NCBI GenBank assembly: GCA_905478555.1
Contig: CAJQIZ010000011.1
Location: 70,279 to 134,278 of the forward strand
DNA from: an uncultured Flavobacteriales bacterium
GTDB lineage: Bacteria; Bacteroidota; Bacteroidia; Flavobacteriales; BACL11
Reading direction: 5' to 3'
Length of the DNA: 64,000 nt
Under the pieces are notes generated by a model that was given only the letters and a program-made list of their open reading frames with translations, was not told the DNA's origin and ran no database searches. This document shows, in pieces, positions 30,947-41,802 of this stretch; the first letter of the stretch is position 1; the number at the start of each line of letters is the position of its first letter. Made by a program: the position numbers and the translations under genes.

Positions 30947-31953
30947 GATTTACTAAAAATAAATTTAGAATATACTGCTGCTGAAAGTAAGAAGAAAGCT
31001 CCTATCTGGTGTAATGCAGCTAACGAAATTGGAACTTCATAAATAAGAGTAAATATCCCTAATAGTGTTTGAAGAATAATCAATATAAATAGAGTATTCA
31101 AAGATTTTATCTGATTATTATTAAGTGAAAAATTCTTACTTTTTCTCCAAATATAAACTATAAATAGAACAATAATAATTGCCAATGTTCTATGAAAAAA
31201 CTGAATTCCATAAGGAGCTTCTACAAAATTTCTCCATAAGGGGTCTAATTGATAAACCGCTTCTGGAATCCACTCTCCATTCATTTTTGGCCATGTGTTA
31301 AATCCTATACCAGCATTTAATCCTGCAATAAATCCACCATATATTATTTGTATTATAATACCAATAATTAAGATGTTCGTATATTTTTTAAAAGTAGTAT
31401 TTCCTTTCCTTTCCTTTGTAAAAATTAATGGAAGAGCTACCCAGAAAGTATAGGAAAAAGTTATAAATGCAGTAATTAAATGTACTGCTAATCTGTAATG
31501 ACTTACATTAGGATTGTCGACTAAACCACTTTTCACCATCCACCAACCAATAGCGCCCTGCAGTGTACCCATACATAGTAGAATAGAAGTTTGTATAATT
31601 AGTTTTTTATTCAGTCTTCTTTTTATTAGGAAATATATAAACGGAATAAGGAATACTATCCCTAATAATCTGCCAATCATTCTATGTAAATACTCCCAGA
31701 AAAATATAGATTTAAATTCAGATAGGGTACAGTTAAAATTAATTTTTTGGTATTCAGGATAAGATTTATAAAGGTTGAATGTTTCTTTCCATTCTAGTTC
31801 ATTTAAAGGAGGTATTGTTCCCATAAATAAATTCCATTTTACCATGGAAAGTCCGGAATCGGTTAAGCGTGTAATCCCCCCTACAACAACCATAATAAAG
31901 ATTAAAGTACAACCTGATAACAACCAGATAACTATTGATTTATTTTTATTCAT
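30943..31953 (-). CDS. ctaA: COX15/CtaA family heme A synthase
   Basis: GGITRLTDSGLSMVKWNLFMGTIPPLNELEW; FWEYLHRMIGRLLGIVFLIPF; WWMVKSGLVDNPNVSHYRLAVHL. Confidence 0.94.
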   Translation of the reverse strand: MNKNKSIVIWLLSGCTLIFIMVVVGGITRLTDSGLSMVKWNLFMGTIPPLNELEWKETFNLYKSYPEYQKINFNCTLSEFKSIFFWEYLHRMIGRLLGIVFLIPFIYFLIKRRLNKKLIIQTSILLCMGTLQGAIGWWMVKSGLVDNPNVSHYRLAVHLITAFITFSYTFWVALPLIFTKERKGNTTFKKYTNILIIGIIIQIIYGGFIAGLNAGIGFNTWPKMNGEWIPEAVYQLDPLWRNFVEAPYGIQFFHRTLAIIIVLFIVYIWRKSKNFSLNNNQIKSLNTLFILIILQTLLGIFTLIYEVPISLAALHQIGAFFLLSAAVYSKFIFSKS

Positions 31954-32487
31954 TTAGTAATATGGTGTCATAAATATATAAACCATAACTCCTGTAATAG
32001 CTACATACATCCAAATAGGAAAAGTCCATTTTACAATTTTCTTATGTTTATCAAACTCACCGGTAATACCTCTGTAAATAGAAAATAAAGCTAAAGGCAA
32101 AACAGCAACAGAAAGTATAATATGTGTAATTAAAACAAAGAAATATGTAATTCTGATAAATCCTTCTCCACCAAATGGAACGGGATCGTTTGTTAATTTT
32201 GATGTTACATATGATATTAAGAATACAGATGATAATACAAAAGCCGAAATCATTGATAATTTATGTGCATTTGTTTTTTTGTTTTTTATTAAGATGAAAC
32301 CTGTAAGTAATAATACTGCAGTAGATCCATTTAAAATAGCATGGAAAAATGGAAGGGAACTAAAGTCATAGTTTTCAGATTCTACATGAAACACATCTGG
32401 AAATAACATTAATAAAGCTACTACAATAGGTATAATAATGGATAAAGCTATTATTATCGGGATAAAGATGGAATCTTGTTTTTTCAT
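31954..32487 (-). CDS. DUF420 domain-containing membrane protein
   Basis: LPFFHAILNGSTAVLLLTGFILIKNKKTNAHKLSM; LITHIILSVAVLPLALFSIYRG; linked to the cox cluster. Confidence 0.88.
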   Translation of the reverse strand: MKKQDSIFIPIIIALSIIIPIVVALLMLFPDVFHVESENYDFSSLPFFHAILNGSTAVLLLTGFILIKNKKTNAHKLSMISAFVLSSVFLISYVTSKLTNDPVPFGGEGFIRITYFFVLITHIILSVAVLPLALFSIYRGITGEFDKHKKIVKWTFPIWMYVAITGVMVYIFMTPYY

Positions 32488-32490
32488 AAT

Positions 32491-34233
32491 TTATCTTAAT
32501 TTTATATTTAGTTCAGTTAGTTGTTGTTCATCAATTACAGAAGGAGAATCAATCATTACATCTCTTCCAGAGTTATTTTTTGGGAAAGCTATAAAGTCAC
32601 GGATACTTTCTTTTTCTCCCATAATAGCACAAAGTCTATCAAACCCAAAAGCAACTCCTCCGTGAGGTGGTGCTCCATATTCAAAAGCTTCCATCAAAAA
32701 TCCGAACTGATCTTTTGCTTGTTCCTCTGTAAAACCAAGATGTTTAAACATCAGTTTCTGTAATTCCTTATCATGAATACGAATACTTCCACCACCAATT
32801 TCATTACCATTCATTACTAAATCATAAGCGTTAGCTCTAACTGCAGCTGGGTCGCTATCTAATTTTTCAATATCATTTGGTTTTGGTGAAGTAAACGGAT
32901 GGTGCATAGCGTGATATCTGTTAGTATCCACATCCCATTCCAATAATGGAAAATCTAAAACCCAAAGTGGTGCAAATTCTTGAGGATTTCTTAATCCTAA
33001 TTCCTCTGCCAAATGCAATCTTAATGTAGAAAGAGCTTTTCTAGTTTTATCGGTTTCACCTGCCATTAATAATATTAAATCTCCAGAGGATGCTTTGCAA
33101 GTATCTGCCCAATTATTTAAATCTTCTTGAGAGAAAAATTTATCTACTGAAGATTTGAATGTTCCATCTTCATTACATTTACAATATACTAATCCTGTCG
33201 CTCCAACCTGTGGAGTTTTTACAAAGTCAATAAGTTTATCTAATTGTTTTCTACTGAAAGAATCTCCTCCTTTTACAGTAATTCCAACTACTAATTCGGC
33301 AGAATCAAACAATACAAAATTATTTTGTTTACATACCTCATTCATTTCTATAAACTTCATTCCAAATCTGATATCTGGCTTATCCGAACCATACATTTTC
33401 ATGGCATCATCATAAGTCATTCTTGGGAATTCATTTAATTCTACACCCTTTACTTCTTTAAGTAGATGACGACATAATCCCTCAAACATATTTAAAATAT
33501 CTTCTTGTTCAACAAAGGCCATTTCACAGTCAATTTGAGTGAATTCTGGTTGTCTATCCGCTCTTAAATCTTCATCTCTGAAACACTTTACAATTTGATA
33601 ATATTTATCCATTCCGGCAACCATTAAAAGCTGCTTAAAAGTTTGTGGGGATTGAGGTAATGCATAGAATTGACCTTCATTCATTCTGCTTGGCACCACA
33701 AAATCTCTCGCTCCTTCTGGAGTAGATTTTATTAAATAAGGAGTTTCTACTTCACAAAACCCTTGAGAGTCTAGGTATTTTCTTGTTTCTGTTGATACCC
33801 TATGACGCAACATTAAGTTCTCTTTTACAGGATTTCTTCTAATATCTAAATATCGGTACTTCATTCTTAACTCTTCTCCACCGTCCGTCTCATCTTCAAT
33901 AGTAAAAGGAGGTGTTTTAGAGTTATTTAGAATAGTAAGTTTAGTAACTTTAATTTCTATTTCTCCAGTAGGGATGTTTTTGTTTTTCGAGCTACGCTCT
34001 ACTACTTCCCCTTCTATTTGAATAACGAATTCTCTTCCTAATTTTCGTGCTTTTTCACAAAGTAGAGCATGATCTTCCATGTTAAAATTTAGCTGAGTAA
34101 TTCCGTATCTATCTCTTAAATCTATAAAAGTCATTCCTCCTAAATCTCTGTTTTTTTGTACCCATCCACTAAGGGATACTTTTTCAGAAACATTATTAAT
34201 GTTTAACTCTCCGCAAGTATTTGTTCTTAACAT
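32491..34233 (-). CDS. aspS: Aspartate--tRNA ligase
   Basis: [92 protein letters not shown]. Confidence 0.96.
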   Translation of the reverse strand: MLRTNTCGELNINNVSEKVSLSGWVQKNRDLGGMTFIDLRDRYGITQLNFNMEDHALLCEKARKLGREFVIQIEGEVVERSSKNKNIPTGEIEIKVTKLTILNNSKTPPFTIEDETDGGEELRMKYRYLDIRRNPVKENLMLRHRVSTETRKYLDSQGFCEVETPYLIKSTPEGARDFVVPSRMNEGQFYALPQSPQTFKQLLMVAGMDKYYQIVKCFRDEDLRADRQPEFTQIDCEMAFVEQEDILNMFEGLCRHLLKEVKGVELNEFPRMTYDDAMKMYGSDKPDIRFGMKFIEMNEVCKQNNFVLFDSAELVVGITVKGGDSFSRKQLDKLIDFVKTPQVGATGLVYCKCNEDGTFKSSVDKFFSQEDLNNWADTCKASSGDLILLMAGETDKTRKALSTLRLHLAEELGLRNPQEFAPLWVLDFPLLEWDVDTNRYHAMHHPFTSPKPNDIEKLDSDPAAVRANAYDLVMNGNEIGGGSIRIHDKELQKLMFKHLGFTEEQAKDQFGFLMEAFEYGAPPHGGVAFGFDRLCAIMGEKESIRDFIAFPKNNSGRDVMIDSPSVIDEQQLTELNIKLR

Positions 34234-34287
34234 TTTATTTTTGTTTTAGATTGCGAAAATACAAAATTGCCAGTGTATATTTGCAAA

Positions 34288-34734
34288 ATGGAAATAAATC
34301 CTTTTTCGGACAAATATTTTATGAACGAAGCTTTAAAAGAAGCTTATAAAGCAGCACTAGCAGATGAGGTTCCAGTAGGAGCTATTATCGTTTGTGACAA
34401 TCAAATTATTGCTCGTGCTCATAACTATACAGAACGATTAAATGACGTAACAGCACATGCGGAAATGCAAGCATTTACCTCTGCAACTGATTATTTAGGT
34501 GGTAAATATTTAAATGAATGTACGCTTTATGTCACTTTAGAACCTTGTAATATGTGTGCAGGTGCTTCTTATTGGACTCAATTAAAAAAAGTAGTTTTTG
34601 GTGCTTCGGATAAAAATAGAGGTTTTTCGAACCTGAAAGAAAATATTTTGCACCCAAAAACAGTGATTATAAGTGGAATTCTAGAAGAAGAGTGTTCTAA
34701 AATATTAAAAGAGTTCTTTAAAAAAAAACGATAA
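34288..34734 (+). CDS. tadA: tRNA-specific adenosine deaminase (TadA family)
   Basis: VPVGAIIV; THAEMQAFTSA; TLEPCNMCAGA. Start placed at internal Met (MEINPFSDKYFM). Confidence 0.9.
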   Translation: MEINPFSDKYFMNEALKEAYKAALADEVPVGAIIVCDNQIIARAHNYTERLNDVTAHAEMQAFTSATDYLGGKYLNECTLYVTLEPCNMCAGASYWTQLKKVVFGASDKNRGFSNLKENILHPKTVIISGILEEECSKILKEFFKKKR

Positions 34735-34771
34735 TAAACCCTATTTTTGCAATAACAAAAAAAATAAAATT

Positions 34772-35185
34772 ATGTATTCAGAAGAAATGTGCAAACCAAT
34801 GCGAGAAGATTTGACTTCAGTTGGTGTTGTTGAAATGACAACAGTAGAAGAAGTAGAAAAAATTTTAAATAAAAAAGAAGGAACTGTATTAGTTATGGTG
34901 AATTCTGTTTGTGGTTGTGCTGCAGGGAATGCTAGACCTGCAATTAAACTTGCTTCTACATTTAGCCCGAAAGCAGATGTGTTTGCAACAGTGTTTGCTG
35001 GGCAAGATGTGGGTGCTACTGCAAAAGCTAGAGAATATATGAAACCATTTCCTCCATCTTCACCATCTATTGCTCTTTTTAAAGACGGAAAATTAGTTCA
35101 TTTTATAGAAAGACATCATATTGAAGGAAGATCTGCACAGATGATAGCAGATAATTTAAAAGATGCCTTTACTCAAGTTTGCTAG
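34772..35185 (+). CDS. BrxA/BrxB family bacilliredoxin
   Basis: VMVNSVCGCAAGNARPA (CxC), PSSPSIALFKDGKLVHFIERHHIEGRSA. Confidence 0.93.
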   Translation: MYSEEMCKPMREDLTSVGVVEMTTVEEVEKILNKKEGTVLVMVNSVCGCAAGNARPAIKLASTFSPKADVFATVFAGQDVGATAKAREYMKPFPPSSPSIALFKDGKLVHFIERHHIEGRSAQMIADNLKDAFTQVC

Positions 35186-35225
35186 ATGGAATATTTATTT
35201 ATAAATTATTTTTAAAGTATTTATA

Positions 35226-35250
35226 AGGAGGGGATTTCCCCTCTTTTTTA
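35226..35250 (+). terminator. Rho-independent terminator
   Basis: GAGGGG-attt-CCCCTC hairpin followed by T6. Confidence 0.8.
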
Positions 35251-35343
35251 TTGCACTTTTTTTAAAGAATAGATTATATATACATTTTTAATAAATTTTG
35301 TATCTTGCACCATTAAAATTTATACAATAAAAAGTATTAACAT

Positions 35344-38300
35344 ATGAAAAAAATACTACTTCTAGGATTAACATTAAGCTTATCCTTATTTACCGTAAAT
35401 ACAACTGCTCAATCTATACAGAGTGTTTCGGTTACTTCCCCTATACTTTGTTTTGGAGATTTGGCAACAATAAATGTTCAGGTCAATCAATCTTCTCCTG
35501 CAACAGTTTTAAAATTAATTATAGGTTATGAAATTTTCGGAACTTTTATTCCAATTACCTCAACAAATAATACTACTGTAACTAATATTAATATTCCTGG
35601 ATTGGCAGCCCAGAACTATACTATTAGACTTGTAGATTCTATTTCTTATTATGTTACGAATCCTAATGGTTTAAACTCTGCTTCTATTTATGATTTTACA
35701 ACTTTAAATATTACTCAACCCTTACAACTTGTTAATTCTGCTTCAGAAAGCGTGTCTTTGCTTTGTAATGGAAATTGTGATGCTGAAGTTACAGTGAATG
35801 TATTTGGAGGAACTCCTCCTTATAATTTAACTTTTGGAGGTGGGTCTTCTTCAGTTGTCTCTTCTTTTGATTCTTTATATTCTAACTTATGTACGGGTAA
35901 TTATGCAATATCTATTACTGATGTCAATTTATGCTCTGTTAGTTCCAGTTCACCTACTTCTATTACTATAAATGAACCAGCAGAATTAATTCCAAATGGA
36001 GATATTTCTTCTGATTATAATGGAGAAGATATTAGTTGTTTTGGAGCATCTGATGGTGAAATTACGGCATCTGTAAATGGAGGTACCTCTCTTTATACAT
36101 ATTCTATTGATGGAGTAACTTACAGTTCAGATTCTGTTTTTAGTGGATTATCTGCAGGTACTTATACTATTTATTATTTAGATGCAAATGGTTGTGATAC
36201 CTCTGAAACTATTACTTTAAATAATCCTGCTAACTTATCTGGTACTATATCTATTTCTACATCAGTATCTTGTTTTGCTTCCTGTGATGGAGAACTTACT
36301 TTTCAAGTAGATAATATTTTAATAGGTACAGCTCCTTACACTTATTCAATAAATGGTGGAGGATTTCAAAACTCAGCTACTTTTTCAGGCTTGTGTGGTA
36401 ATACCAATAACTCTATTACAGTAATGGATATTAATGGATGTACTTTTACTACAAATAAATTCTTACCAGAACCGACTCAAATTATATTTACTTATACTAC
36501 TTCTAACTATAATGGTTTTAATATTAGTTGTAATGGTTTAAGTGATGGTGAAATTACTTTTGGGATTACTTCTGGAGGTCAATCTCCATATACTTATTCT
36601 GTTGATGGAACTACTTTTAGTTCTACTATGAACTTTGCTGGTTTATCTGCAGGAAATTATCCTATTACAGTTAACGATGTAAATGGATGTACGGTCTCTG
36701 TAAATGTTATTTTAACAGAACCATTAAACTTCTCTATTAATTATTCAGTTGATAATGTAATTTCTTGTCCTGGTATATGTGACGGCGCAGTTTCTGTCGT
36801 ACCAACTAATGGAGTTTCTCCTATTTTATATAACTTGACTGGTTACCCTACACAAACTTCTCAATCTTGGAGTGGAATGTGTGGAAATATTACTTTCGGA
36901 ACTTATACTTTAAGTGCTAATGATGATAATGGATGTACTTCTTCTACAAATATTACTTTAACAGAACCATTAGCATTTATTTATACTTTAGATTCAGTTA
37001 CAGAAACTTGTAATCAGATAAATGGACAGGCTTCTATTTCTGTTACTCAAGGTGGTACTTTAAATTACTCTTATCTTTGGGATGATCTTTCAGCACAAAC
37101 AACATCTATAGCAACTAATCTGGAAACAGGAATGTATGTTGTAAGAGTAACTGATGCCAATGGTTGTCAGTTTATAGAAGATGTTTTTGTTGCTGAAGCA
37201 GAAATTGTTCTTACATTTGATAGTATACCTCCTTGCAATAATGGTGCAGATGGTTCCGCTACAGTAAACCCTTTAGGTGCTCCACCTTATACAATTCTAT
37301 GGGGAACGGGAGCTACTACAAATACAATTACTGGTTTAAGTCCTGGATACTATGATGTTACTGTTACAGACGCAACAGGATGTTCAGTCACAGATTCAGT
37401 TGAGGTTCCTGCATCTGCTTTGGTTAATGTTACTTTAGATGTTGCAAATTCAACATTAAGTGTATTATGTAACGGATTTCAATCAGATACAATTAGCATA
37501 ATAGCTACAGGTGGTACAGGTATTGGTACTTACCAATATAATATTCCTGGAGTTTTTCCAATTCCTCAATATAATAATATTTTCAGTGGACTTTATGCTG
37601 GAACTTATGATGTGTATGCTTCTGATGCAAATGGTTGTTCTGATTTTGTTACCGTTACTATTACTGAGCCAGCTGTAATTTATTATACTGCTACATCATC
37701 TGATGTTAGTTGTAACTCAGGTTCAAACGGATCTGTTTTGGTAGATTCAGTTTCTGGAGGAACTGCACCTTATTTTTATAGTTGGAATACAGGTCAGAAT
37801 ACTTCTATTTTATCTAACTTAACTGCCGGAACCTATACAGTTAGTGTTACTGATGTAAATAACTGTGCTTCTAATCCACAACAAATTTCGGTTATTGTAA
37901 ATGAGCCAACACAATTAACTTCTTCTGTAAATATTATCAATCATTCTTCTTGCACAGGAACTCAAACTGCTGCAAATGGTGAAGCGGAAGTTCTTGCTTT
38001 TGGAGGCACATCTGGATATACCTATTCTTGGTCTAATGGTGTAAATGGCACAAACATTTCTTTATTATTTCCTGGAATTTATACGGTAGATATCATAGAT
38101 GCATACGGATGTATGATTACTGATACAGCAATTATTAATCCAGGAACTAATCCTATTTTAGATGTAACAGTACAAGATGTTTCTTGTTTTGGTGCTAATG
38201 ATGGTATGATGATTACTTCTGCTACTTCTGGGATTACTCCTTATCAATTTTCTTCTGATGGAGGAAGCACTTTTGTTCCTTTTGGAACTCCTTTCGGACC

Positions 38301-41300
38301 TACAGGAGAAGCTTCTTACTTTATTACAGTTGTTGATGCGGATGGATGTACAGATTCTGATTCTATATTTGTAAATGAACCAGAAGAGTTAATTATTTCT
38401 TCTTTAACTTATCAAGATGTATTGTGTTATGATAGTGTTAACGGACAAATTATAGCGAATGTAATGGGTGGTACTGGTAGTTATTCTTATGTATGGAATA
38501 ATGGACAAATAACAAATCCTGCTGTTGATTTAATGCCATCTACTTATAATGTAACAGTTACTGACTCAATGGGCTGTTTTGTTACATCTAATAATCAAAT
38601 TATTATTCAACCAGATAGTTTATCTATTACAAATATTACTGTTACAAATGTAAATTGTAATGGAGGAAATAACGGTTCGGCTTTAGTATCCGTTACTGGT
38701 GGTACCCCAATTTATTCTTATTCTTGGAGTGGAGGTTCGGATAATAATTTATTTGCTGGAACTTATACTTCTACTATTACTGATGATAACGGATGTATTA
38801 CTTCACAAGATTTTACTATTAGCGAACCATCTGTAATTTCTATTTTATTTGGAAGAGATTCAGTTACTTGTAAAGGAGGTGCTGACGGAATGGCGACTGC
38901 AATAGTTGCTGGAGGAACTCCTAACTACCTATTATTATGGGATAATGGAGCTACTTCTACTACTGTAAATACTTTTGAAGCTGGTTATCATACTGTTATT
39001 GTTACCGATATTAACTCTTGTGTTTTTACAGATTCTATTGAGGTTTTTGAACCATCACAATCTATTGCGATTGATTCGTTAATTATTTCTGCTATTACAT
39101 GTAATAATGCAAATAATGCTTCTATTACAGTTTTGTCAACTGGTGGTCAGTTACCATATCTTTACTCTAATACTAATGGAGTATTTACACAAAACGGAAT
39201 AGGATTTATTAATCTCTCTCCTAATCAATATATAATGTATGTGCTAGATACAAGAGGTTGTACAGATAGAGATACTGTAACAATTATACAACCGGATTCT
39301 TTATACATTGATACTACAATTTTCACTCATATAACATGTAATGGAGCTAATGATGGTCAGATAAATGCTATAAATGTTTTTGGAGGATCAGCTCCTTATC
39401 TATATTCTGTTAATGGAGGTGCTTACCATACTAACATGGCGTATTTTAATTCTTACGGAGCGGGTACTTATACAGTTCAAGTAGTGGATGCAAACAACTG
39501 TTCTGCACAGGATATTATTATTATTGAAGAGCCAGATGTATTAGATGTAACTATTACAACATCAAATTGGAATGGTTATGAAATAAAATGTAATGGGGAT
39601 GTTTCAGGTACAGCTGCAATTTCTATAAATGGTGGAAACGGACCTTATATTAAAACGGTTTTTGATGCATCAGGTACTATTTTCTATAATGGAACCTCTA
39701 ATACAATAACTGGACTTTCTGCTGGAATGTACACTTTTACAATTACTGATAATAATGGATGTATTTATTCAGAGACATTATTGTATCAGGAACCAACAGC
39801 AATTACTCATTTATTTATAATTGATCATATTACATGTACTGGCTGGACAAACGGATCTATTACGGATGTAGTTTCGGGTGGAGTTGGTTCAGCAACAACT
39901 TATTCTTATTTATGGAATACTGGAGATACAACTTATTCGTTAAGTAATGTTGGAGTTGGTAGTTATACTATGACTGCAACAGATGAAAATAACTGTTCTA
40001 CTTCTGCAATTGCAGTTGTAAATGGAAACAGTGTATTATCTACTTCAGTAGGACCTACTCAAGATCCAACTTGTTGGAATTACTGTGATGGTGAAATCAC
40101 TATTAATGTAACTGGTGGAGTTCCAAATATTAATGGATCAGGAAACACAATTTATAATTATCAATGGGATGATGTATTATCTCAAACTACACAAACTGCA
40201 ATTGGTTTATGTGTAGATGAGGTAACTAATACTTCTACTTTTAACTGTACAATTATTGATGCTCTTGGTTGTACGGCTTCCCAAACTTATATATTAAATC
40301 AACCAGAAAAATTTGAGATTTCAATTTTGCAAACTAATGAAGTTCAATGTTATGGTGAGAACCAAGGATCTCTTTCTGTTTCTACAACTGGAGGGAATAC
40401 CGGTACGGTAACTTATAGTTGGAACACCGGACAATCTAATCCGTCTAATTCTATTAATAACTTAACAGCTGCAACTTATGTAGTTGTTGCAGAAGATCCT
40501 TTAGGATGTATGGACACTACAACTTATACTATTTCACAACCAGAATTATTAGTTGCAGATATTTCGGATATTAATATTACAGATGTACAATGTTTTGGTG
40601 AATCAACAGGTGAAATTATTGCAACTGTTACTGGAGGTACTGCAAATATTATTAATCAATATACATATAACTGGAGTCCAAATAATGGCATTCCAACTGA
40701 CTCTTACGATTTTACAAATTCTATCGGAACAGGTACTTTTTCCGATTTATCAATTGGACTATATGAGGTGGTAGTAACAGATGTTAACGGATGTACAGTA
40801 ACATCAAATATGGTATATGTTGCACAACCGACTAATGAATTAAGTATATTTACAGACTCTACAGATGAAACTTGTTTAACTGAAGGAACTGCTACTGCTT
40901 ATATTTTAGGAGGAACACCATCCTATAATTACTTATGGACTCCTGGAGGACAAACTACTGCAACGGCTACCGCTTTAATACCTAATACTTCTTATGTAAT
41001 TGAAGTTACAGATGCGAATGGTTGTATTATTACAGATGAGACTTATATTAATGGTTATAGAAATATATTTTTACCAGAAAATAATGATTACTTAGATTCT
41101 ACAATTTGTTTAGGTCAATCAGTATTTCTTGATGTGGAACAAAAAGAATTCCATACTTATAGTTGGAATACAGGAGAGACAACTGCATCAATTACTGTTA
41201 CTCCTCAAGATCCAATTACTATTTATACCCTTACAATTATTGATCCAATGTGTCCTTTAACTCCATTTACGGTAGAAGCTACACTAAATGTTGTAAAGTT

Positions 41301-41790
41301 AGATATAAACCCTACAGCTACTCCAAATCCATTAGTGTTTGGAGATCCAACAACCATTTTATCTTCATATAACTATAATGATTTTGTTTGGACTTGGGAC
41401 ACAGATACATCAACTGGAATGAGTATCACAGATTATCCAGAGGTTTCTAAATGGTATTATGTAACCGCAACTGATTACAATGGATGTAAGGGAGTAGATT
41501 CTGTTTATGTTGTTGTAGGTGCGGTTCCTTATGACGCTATTTCTCCGAATGGAGATGGCATAAATGATGAATGGGAAATTTTAGATATTGACAGATATCC
41601 AACTGCTGATATTCAAATTTTTAACAGATGGGGTTCTTTAATATTTAGTTCTACCGGAGCAAATTATAATAGTAACAAATGGAAAGGGGACCATGAAGGT
41701 AATTCTTTACCAGTTGGAACATATTATTACACTATTAACCAAAATGATGGTTCTGATTTACAATCAGGAGCCGTTACAATTATAAGATAA
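35344..41790 (+). CDS. SprB-repeat-containing giant surface protein with T9SS type B sorting domain
   Basis: Signal peptide; about 22 repeats of the form C.G..DG......GG..PY.Y.W..G.......L.AGTY.V.VTD.NGC......I.EP; C-terminal ISPNGDGINDEWEILDIDRYPTADIQIFNRWGSLIFSS...YYYTINQNDGSDLQSGAVTIIR. Confidence 0.95.
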   Translation: MKKILLLGLTLSLSLFTVNTTAQSIQSVSVTSPILCFGDLATINVQVNQSSPATVLKLIIGYEIFGTFIPITSTNNTTVTNINIPGLAAQNYTIRLVDSISYYVTNPNGLNSASIYDFTTLNITQPLQLVNSASESVSLLCNGNCDAEVTVNVFGGTPPYNLTFGGGSSSVVSSFDSLYSNLCTGNYAISITDVNLCSVSSSSPTSITINEPAELIPNGDISSDYNGEDISCFGASDGEITASVNGGTSLYTYSIDGVTYSSDSVFSGLSAGTYTIYYLDANGCDTSETITLNNPANLSGTISISTSVSCFASCDGELTFQVDNILIGTAPYTYSINGGGFQNSATFSGLCGNTNNSITVMDINGCTFTTNKFLPEPTQIIFTYTTSNYNGFNISCNGLSDGEITFGITSGGQSPYTYSVDGTTFSSTMNFAGLSAGNYPITVNDVNGCTVSVNVILTEPLNFSINYSVDNVISCPGICDGAVSVVPTNGVSPILYNLTGYPTQTSQSWSGMCGNITFGTYTLSANDDNGCTSSTNITLTEPLAFIYTLDSVTETCNQINGQASISVTQGGTLNYSYLWDDLSAQTTSIATNLETGMYVVRVTDANGCQFIEDVFVAEAEIVLTFDSIPPCNNGADGSATVNPLGAPPYTILWGTGATTNTITGLSPGYYDVTVTDATGCSVTDSVEVPASALVNVTLDVANSTLSVLCNGFQSDTISIIATGGTGIGTYQYNIPGVFPIPQYNNIFSGLYAGTYDVYASDANGCSDFVTVTITEPAVIYYTATSSDVSCNSGSNGSVLVDSVSGGTAPYFYSWNTGQNTSILSNLTAGTYTVSVTDVNNCASNPQQISVIVNEPTQLTSSVNIINHSSCTGTQTAANGEAEVLAFGGTSGYTYSWSNGVNGTNISLLFPGIYTVDIIDAYGCMITDTAIINPGTNPILDVTVQDVSCFGANDGMMITSATSGITPYQFSSDGGSTFVPFGTPFGPTGEASYFITVVDADGCTDSDSIFVNEPEELIISSLTYQDVLCYDSVNGQIIANVMGGTGSYSYVWNNGQITNPAVDLMPSTYNVTVTDSMGCFVTSNNQIIIQPDSLSITNITVTNVNCNGGNNGSALVSVTGGTPIYSYSWSGGSDNNLFAGTYTSTITDDNGCITSQDFTISEPSVISILFGRDSVTCKGGADGMATAIVAGGTPNYLLLWDNGATSTTVNTFEAGYHTVIVTDINSCVFTDSIEVFEPSQSIAIDSLIISAITCNNANNASITVLSTGGQLPYLYSNTNGVFTQNGIGFINLSPNQYIMYVLDTRGCTDRDTVTIIQPDSLYIDTTIFTHITCNGANDGQINAINVFGGSAPYLYSVNGGAYHTNMAYFNSYGAGTYTVQVVDANNCSAQDIIIIEEPDVLDVTITTSNWNGYEIKCNGDVSGTAAISINGGNGPYIKTVFDASGTIFYNGTSNTITGLSAGMYTFTITDNNGCIYSETLLYQEPTAITHLFIIDHITCTGWTNGSITDVVSGGVGSATTYSYLWNTGDTTYSLSNVGVGSYTMTATDENNCSTSAIAVVNGNSVLSTSVGPTQDPTCWNYCDGEITINVTGGVPNINGSGNTIYNYQWDDVLSQTTQTAIGLCVDEVTNTSTFNCTIIDALGCTASQTYILNQPEKFEISILQTNEVQCYGENQGSLSVSTTGGNTGTVTYSWNTGQSNPSNSINNLTAATYVVVAEDPLGCMDTTTYTISQPELLVADISDINITDVQCFGESTGEIIATVTGGTANIINQYTYNWSPNNGIPTDSYDFTNSIGTGTFSDLSIGLYEVVVTDVNGCTVTSNMVYVAQPTNELSIFTDSTDETCLTEGTATAYILGGTPSYNYLWTPGGQTTATATALIPNTSYVIEVTDANGCIITDETYINGYRNIFLPENNDYLDSTICLGQSVFLDVEQKEFHTYSWNTGETTASITVTPQDPITIYTLTIIDPMCPLTPFTVEATLNVVKLDINPTATPNPLVFGDPTTILSSYNYNDFVWTWDTDTSTGMSITDYPEVSKWYYVTATDYNGCKGVDSVYVVVGAVPYDAISPNGDGINDEWEILDIDRYPTADIQIFNRWGSLIFSSTGANYNSNKWKGDHEGNSLPVGTYYYTINQNDGSDLQSGAVTIIR

Positions 41791-41802
41791 ATTTAAAATA
41801 AG

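Noticed and set aside
40553-40774. 73-aa + strand ORF inside the adhesin gene
   Set aside because: Alternative-frame reading of repeat sequence (QIF/LQLLLEV), no independent support.
35344-41790. Possible tandem DNA repeat / CRISPR-like array
   Set aside because: The repetition is at protein level (SprB repeats) within one intact ORF; the nucleotide units are diverged and have no spacer architecture.
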